Source: Actinomycetota bacterium
GTDB taxonomy: Bacteria; Actinomycetota; Actinomycetes; Mycobacteriales; Mycobacteriaceae
Length of the DNA: 64,000 bases
Assembly (NCBI GenBank): GCA_018268465.1
Contig: JAFDWN010000005.1
Location: 212,733-276,732, forward strand
Direction of reading: 5' to 3'
Part shown: positions 60,527-64,000 of the stretch, in pieces
Numbering within the stretch: position 1 is the first letter of the stretch
How the letters are laid out: every line of letters starts with the position of its first letter
Notes under the pieces: generated by a model
What the model was told of the DNA's origin: nothing
Seen by the model: the letters and a program-made list of their open reading frames with translations, nothing else
Databases searched by the model: none
Position numbers and translations under genes: made by a program

Positions 60527-61678
60527 CTACAGCTGCGGCGTGAGATCCAGCTGCGTCACCGCATTCATCCGGGTGATGAGCCAGTCCGATTTGTCGCGTT
60601 CCAGGGTCAGCCGGTAGGACAGGTACCGCAACGACGGAATGTTCTTCGAAACCGGGCTGGTGGCCACCGAATTGGTGTAGACGATGGCGGTGGCCTCATC
60701 GGCCGTCAGCGACTCCACCGCCGTGCCCATGACCTGCGTCGTGTTCGTGACCTGGGCCTGCTTGTTGGTCTCCACGATCGCGTCGATATATCTGCGGTAC
60801 TCCGCGGCGAAATCCCCGCCGAGGAAACGCGACGCCCGGTCGGCCAGGGTGTCCATATCGTCGGGGGTGTAGCTCCACAACGTGGTGATCGCGTCGGCGG
60901 CTGTCTGCGCGACCGCAACTTTCGTGTCGGCGGCGGCGCGATCGGCAAGATAAGGCTGCAGCGTGGCACCCGCGAAGGCGGCCGCCCCCACGAACAGTGC
61001 GGCCGCGGCGACGACGGCGATCTGTAACCGCTTGCCGGCGGGCCGGTGCGCGACGAACGTGACCTCCGTCGTGGGAGCCGCTGCGCCGTCGTCGCCGGAG
61101 TCGACGGGCTCCTCCGCCGCAGCGTCGGCGGTCTCGCCGGTCTCTTCAGGCTCGCCGGCCTCGAGCTGCTTCTCGGCCTCCTCGGCCTCCTCGGCCTCGC
61201 CGGTCCCGTCGACGTTCTCGGCCTCGCCGGTCCCGTCGACGTTCTCGGTGTTCTCGGTGTTCTCGGTGTTCTCGGTGTTCTCGGTGCCCGCGACCGTCTT
61301 CGGCGTGCGACCCGACTTTCCGACGGGACGGCGCGGCGCGGACGGTACGTCCTCGGCGGCGTCTGCGGACGCATCGGCGGTCCCATCCGATGGCATCGCC
61401 CCGGCGCCCGGCGCCTCGATCGCCGGTGGCGGCTCGGCCGTCCGGCGGCGCAGGAAGCCCCAGCGGCGTCGCCGCGGTGCAACGGCGGGTGGGTTGGCCA
61501 CCTCGATCACCTCGCCGGACACGACCGCCGCGGAACCGTCCCCGGACGCGCCGTCGCCGACCGGCGTCTGCTCCGAGTCACCCTCGGCGTCGACATCGTG
61601 TGTCGCCGCGTCGCTCACGTCCCCGGCGTCCGGCGCCTCGTCGTCGGCATGCTCCGACATCCGCCGGCGCAGCGGCAT
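60527..61678 (-). CDS. Mce-associated membrane protein (Rv0178-type) with expanded acidic N-terminus
   Basis: With the ATG at 61678 it has 383 residues (an ATG at 61660 gives 377). The first 220 residues are disordered and acidic, with repeats TEN x5 and ENVDGTGEA x2 from tandem DNA repeats. One membrane helix follows (LQIAVVAAAALFVGAAAFAG), then a Mce-associated domain (TKVAVAQTAADAITTLWSYT, FLGGDFAAEYRRYIDAIVET). Mce1-associated proteins stabilise the Mce1 fatty-acid import complex in the periplasm. M. tuberculosis Rv0178 is roughly 240 residues, so the repeat-rich cytoplasmic tail is a large extension. It is the fourth gene of the associated set. Confidence 0.87.
   Translation of the reverse strand: MPLRRRMSEHADDEAPDAGDVSDAATHDVDAEGDSEQTPVGDGASGDGSAAVVSGEVIEVANPPAVAPRRRRWGFLRRRTAEPPPAIEAPGAGAMPSDGTADASADAAEDVPSAPRRPVGKSGRTPKTVAGTENTENTENTENTENVDGTGEAENVDGTGEAEEAEEAEKQLEAGEPEETGETADAAAEEPVDSGDDGAAAPTTEVTFVAHRPAGKRLQIAVVAAAALFVGAAAFAGATLQPYLADRAAADTKVAVAQTAADAITTLWSYTPDDMDTLADRASRFLGGDFAAEYRRYIDAIVETNKQAQVTNTTQVMGTAVESLTADEATAIVYTNSVATSPVSKNIPSLRYLSYRLTLERDKSDWLITRMNAVTQLDLTPQL
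61208..61286. repeat. Tandem repeats encoding acidic N-terminal tail
   Basis: Two copies of a 27-base unit (period from 61208 to 61235) are followed by five 9-base units TTCTCGGTG at 61242-61286. Read on the minus strand they encode ENVDGTGEA repeats and TEN repeats. All unit lengths are multiples of three, so copy-number changes keep the frame. Confidence 0.85.
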
Positions 61679-61713
61679 ACGATGCCGGCGCCGCGCCTGG
61701 TCGGGCTCGGTGG

Positions 61714-62271
61714 TCAGATCACCTGAATCAGCTGGCTGATCTTCCACTGCTGTCCTTCCTGAACAACCGTCGCGACCCAACGGCTTCCGCTCTCGATCGT
61801 CGACTTGCCGTCCGGTGAGGTGGTCGAGATCTTGGTCGCCACCAGGACATCGGCGCCGCCCTTGTCGCTCCACCGCTGCACGCCGGCATCCAGCACGGTG
61901 CCCGTGGTGGGCTCGGCCCGCGCCACCTGGATGACGATCTCGTTCATCTTCTCTTTGAACATGGCCGCGAAATCACCCGTCGCCTGCGCCAGGATACGGT
62001 CGGCGTAGGCGTTGGCGTTGAACGGATCCAGCGTGGTGTACGCGGTCATGAATTCGCGCACATATCCCAGCGCGGAGGCATCCCGAACCTGCGTGCGTCG
62101 GTCGCTTTCCCGCTGGACCAGGATGAACGCACTTGCCGCGATCGCCGCGACGACCAGCACCGCGGCCACCCCCGCGGCGGCCACCAGACCCGGTCGCCGC
62201 GGCGGCCGGGGTGGGGCGGGGGCGTCGAAGAAGTCGGGTTCGTCCGCCTCGATCCTGCGCCGCGGACTCAC
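61714..62271 (-). CDS. Mce-associated membrane protein (Rv0177-type)
   Basis: The GTG at 62271 overlaps the preceding stop as GTGA and gives 185 residues, close to the M. tuberculosis Rv0177 size. A short Pro/Arg-rich cytoplasmic start leads to one membrane helix (GLVAAAGVAAVLVVAAIAAS). The periplasmic Mce-associated domain follows (VREFMTAYTTLDPFNANAYA, TGDFAAMFKEKMNEI, SGSRWVATVVQEGQQWKIS). It should join the Mce1 transport assembly. The longer ORF reading upstream is another frame of the RDD-domain gene. Confidence 0.88.
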   Translation of the reverse strand: MSPRRRIEADEPDFFDAPAPPRPPRRPGLVAAAGVAAVLVVAAIAASAFILVQRESDRRTQVRDASALGYVREFMTAYTTLDPFNANAYADRILAQATGDFAAMFKEKMNEIVIQVARAEPTTGTVLDAGVQRWSDKGGADVLVATKISTTSPDGKSTIESGSRWVATVVQEGQQWKISQLIQVI

Positions 62272-63251
62272 CGGCCCGCCCCGTTCAGCTGCGGCCTGGT
62301 CAGCACCGTGAGGTTGGCGACGCGCCACTGCCCGTCGCCGCTCCGCTGGAAGTCGACCCGCACCGTGGCGGTGATGAACTTCAGATCCTTCGGATCGGAG
62401 CCACGTTGACCCTGCATCGCAAGCAGCATCGTGGCCGCGTTCTTCGACGCGGACAGCACCGCGCTGCTCACCGCCCAGTACTCGTTCGCGCTGGGTACGC
62501 CTTTGCGCACCGCGTCCTGCTGCTCGGCCAGCTGCGGCCGGTAGGCGTCGGTGGCCAGGGACTGCGCCCGCGCGAAATCGTCGGGCATCGTGTTCACGCC
62601 GTAGCTGAGCATCTGCTCGACGATCCGGGGGCCCTGCTCGGCGATCTGTGCGCGCGCCTGCTCGACCGCCCTGTCCGCGCGATACACCCCGACGTAGCCC
62701 AACCCCACCGCGGCACCGCACAGCAACGCCGCCGCCAGCAGCACCGCGGCGGCCGTCCTGGTGACACTGCGCGCGGGCGGCGCCACCGCATGCACCTCGG
62801 TGCGCAGCAGCATGTCGGCGAACGTGCGCCCGCGCCGATCCCACAGCGGCCACAGCCACCCGACGAACAAGGCCGCGGTGTCGAGCAGGTGGGCGACGTC
62901 GCGGGCCAGTAGCCGCAGCACCCCGGCCGGACCGCCGGAACGGGTGACCACCCGCAGCCCGAACACGGCCCGGCCCAGCGACCACCCCGTCGTCGTGGGC
63001 AGCAGCAGCCGGTTGACCACCATCGCCACGAACACCGCGGCGGCGGTGCCGGTGAACACCCACCACAGCCACCCGCCGCGCGGTGCGGCCAGGCCGAGTA
63101 ACACCATCGTCGCGATCACCCCGAGGCCCAGCAGCACGTCGATGGCGAACGCACCGGCACGTGCGACCCAGGCGCCGGGGCGCGCCGCGGGCGAGGTGTC
63201 CGTGGAGAGCGTGCCCGGGTCCTTCACATCCGCATCGAGCACGGCCGTCAC
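62268..63251 (-). CDS. RDD domain - Mce-associated membrane protein (Rv0176-type)
   Basis: The GTG at 63251 overlaps the previous stop as GTGA and gives 327 residues, similar to Rv0176. The N-terminal part is an RDD membrane domain (GAWVARAGAFAIDVLLGLGV, GWSLGRAVFGLRVVTRSGGP, RTFADMLLRTEVHAV) with three helices. A fourth helix (AAAVLLAAALLCGAAVGLGY) leads to a Mce-associated domain ending GDGQWRVANLTVLTRPQL. RDD proteins are linked to ion or envelope functions. It belongs to the mce1 operon. Confidence 0.9.
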   Translation of the reverse strand: MTAVLDADVKDPGTLSTDTSPAARPGAWVARAGAFAIDVLLGLGVIATMVLLGLAAPRGGWLWWVFTGTAAAVFVAMVVNRLLLPTTTGWSLGRAVFGLRVVTRSGGPAGVLRLLARDVAHLLDTAALFVGWLWPLWDRRGRTFADMLLRTEVHAVAPPARSVTRTAAAVLLAAALLCGAAVGLGYVGVYRADRAVEQARAQIAEQGPRIVEQMLSYGVNTMPDDFARAQSLATDAYRPQLAEQQDAVRKGVPSANEYWAVSSAVLSASKNAATMLLAMQGQRGSDPKDLKFITATVRVDFQRSGDGQWRVANLTVLTRPQLNGAGR

Positions 63252-63934
63252 GACGTAACCTGGTCGAGTTTGGAGATCTTGTACGTCCCGTCGACCGGGG
63301 CCATCTGGACTCGCAGCCGGTACCCCTGCTCCTGGTCGGCCACCTCGGAGTTGGTCACCTTGACGCGAACCGCCACCAGTACGTCGATCGAACCGTCGGG
63401 GTTGTGTTTCTCGACTGCGGCGCGCATATCCGACACCTGCACGGTGACGTTGGCGGCCTGATAGGCATCCACCAGGACACCGCTGTACAGGGCAGCCTGC
63501 GCCCCGAACGCACCGGTCGAACAGTCGATGATCTTCACCTGACTCGCGGTCATCGCCGCGACGTCGGGCGCGTGGGTGGCCGCGATGCAGTCCTTGGCGG
63601 CGGCCAGGGCGGCCACATCGTCGCGGGCGATCACTGCACTCTGGTCGTTCGTCCGCAGCGCCAGGTAGCCCGCGACGCCCACCCCGGCGGCGAGCAGCAC
63701 GAGCGCGGCGCACACAGCCGCGGCCCAGCCCCGCCCCAGCCGGGCCGGGCGACGCTCGGGTACCTCGGGGTTGGCGGGCGGGTTGCCCGCCGGGGTTTGG
63801 GGGTTGTGGTCGGGCGCTTCGGATGCGGTCGGTTCGTCAGGGATCTCGGCCAACGAGTCGATAGGCGGTACGTCGGTATCCGGAGCATCGGGCTCAGTGG
63901 GGTTCAGCCGGCGGGCGCCAGCATCTCCTTCCAT
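63248..63934 (-). CDS. Mce-associated membrane protein (Rv0175-type)
   Basis: This 228-residue protein starts at the ATG at 63934 behind AGGAGA, inside the end of mce1F (31-base overlap). A Pro/Glu-rich cytoplasmic region of about 65 residues precedes a membrane helix (GWAAAVCAALVLLAAGVGVA) and the Mce-associated domain (VAALAAAKDCIAATHAPDVA, IDCSTGAFGAQAALYSGVLV, TYKISKLDQV). Two cysteines in that domain may form a disulfide. It is the first of four associated genes downstream of mce1F, the same order as M. tuberculosis Rv0175-Rv0178. Confidence 0.92.
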   Translation of the reverse strand: MEGDAGARRLNPTEPDAPDTDVPPIDSLAEIPDEPTASEAPDHNPQTPAGNPPANPEVPERRPARLGRGWAAAVCAALVLLAAGVGVAGYLALRTNDQSAVIARDDVAALAAAKDCIAATHAPDVAAMTASQVKIIDCSTGAFGAQAALYSGVLVDAYQAANVTVQVSDMRAAVEKHNPDGSIDVLVAVRVKVTNSEVADQEQGYRLRVQMAPVDGTYKISKLDQVTS

Positions 63935-64000
63935 CCGTTGTCTCCTGGGTCGCTCGAATTGGTGACGGAGTACTTCACGCCGTCGGGTCCGACCACCTCA
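63904..64000 (-). CDS. mce1F: Mce family protein Mce1F, C-terminal end only
   Basis: The last 32 codons of an mce gene enter from the right edge: EVVGPDGVKYSVTNSS, then DPGDNGWKEMLAPAG and stop. This VGPDG.(K/T)Y.V.NS and GDDGWK.ML pattern is the usual C-terminus of MceF-type lipid-binding proteins. Given the four downstream Mce-associated genes in Rv0175-Rv0178 order, it should be Mce1F. The gene overlaps the next start by 31 bases. Most of it lies outside the window. Confidence 0.8.
   Translation of the reverse strand, partial: EVVGPDGVKYSVTNSSDPGDNGWKEMLAPAG

Overview
The window is high-GC actinobacterial DNA from a mycobacterium, most likely a fast-growing Mycolicibacterium. The evidence is synteny with the M. 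tuberculosis mce1 neighbourhood. The right end (60.5-64.0 kb, minus strand) holds the tail of mce1F and four Mce-associated genes like Rv0175-Rv0178. The left end holds counterparts of Rv0184 (DUF2786), Rv0183 (monoacylglycerol lipase), sigG/Rv0182c and the pirin-like Rv0181c. In M. tuberculosis these two groups are almost adjacent. Here about 50 kb of accessory genes separate them.

Layout. 0-4.6 kb: DUF2786 protein, MDR oxidoreductase, a lipoprotein with an alpha/beta-hydrolase fold, monoacylglycerol lipase, and divergent sigG. 4.6-10.4 kb: a class II lanthipeptide synthetase (LanM) directly behind a 42-residue candidate precursor peptide, an L-lactate dehydrogenase, a DUF559 protein and a MarR regulator. 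10.5-12.6 kb: pirin and a glucose/sorbosone-dehydrogenase-like lipoprotein. 12.6-18.1 kb: a LacI regulator and a catabolic unit (2,4'-dihydroxyacetophenone-dioxygenase-like cupin, MFS transporter, two alpha/beta hydrolases), with four related palindromes that are likely operators. 18.1-24.4 kb: three WD40 beta-propeller proteins, the first fused to a tachylectin-2-like propeller. 24.5-26.1 kb: an alkylation-repair operon (Ogt, 2OG-Fe(II) oxygenase, Ada-type zinc domain).

26.2-48.4 kb: one long minus-strand operon for a phage-tail-like contractile injection system (CIS). In transcription order it contains a possible tail-cap protein, a small protein, sheath, tube, a T4-baseplate-family/chaperone-like protein with a probable -1 frameshift extension, three hydrophobic tape-measure-like proteins, the CIS tube/hub adaptor, a LysM protein, gpD-like hub, gpV-like spike, a period-3 proline repeat protein, gp25, baseplate J, a tail-I/propeller fusion, a DUF6519-like protein and a PASTA-like protein. 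I see no capsid, terminase, lysis or integrase genes and no AAA+ ATPase. 48.5-50.4 kb: two tandem SARP-like (winged helix plus BTAD) regulators and a small protein.

50.5-60.5 kb: SRPBCC protein, secreted phosphodiester glycosidase-like protein, acyltransferase-SGNH protein, fructosamine-kinase-like protein, SDR, two acyl-CoA dehydrogenases around an Rrf2 regulator, and a DUF1275 membrane protein.

The strongest new signals are four. (1) A matching pair of GTGACR direct repeats at 11-bp spacing, followed nine bases later by a -10-like hexamer, stands upstream of the CIS operon, the tachylectin-WD40 gene and the second WD40 gene. This fits a SARP regulon that ties the propeller proteins to the injection machine. 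(2) A T TTT TTA slippery heptamer at the end of the chaperone-like gene is placed exactly to read into the overlapping -1 ORF. (3) The locus is a CIS with split tape-measure-like genes and an unusual proline-repeat protein beside the spike. (4) There is a mycobacterial LanM with a ProcM-like Cys-Cys-Gly zinc site and a GG-less precursor. All functional assignments rest on reading the sequence; no searches were run.
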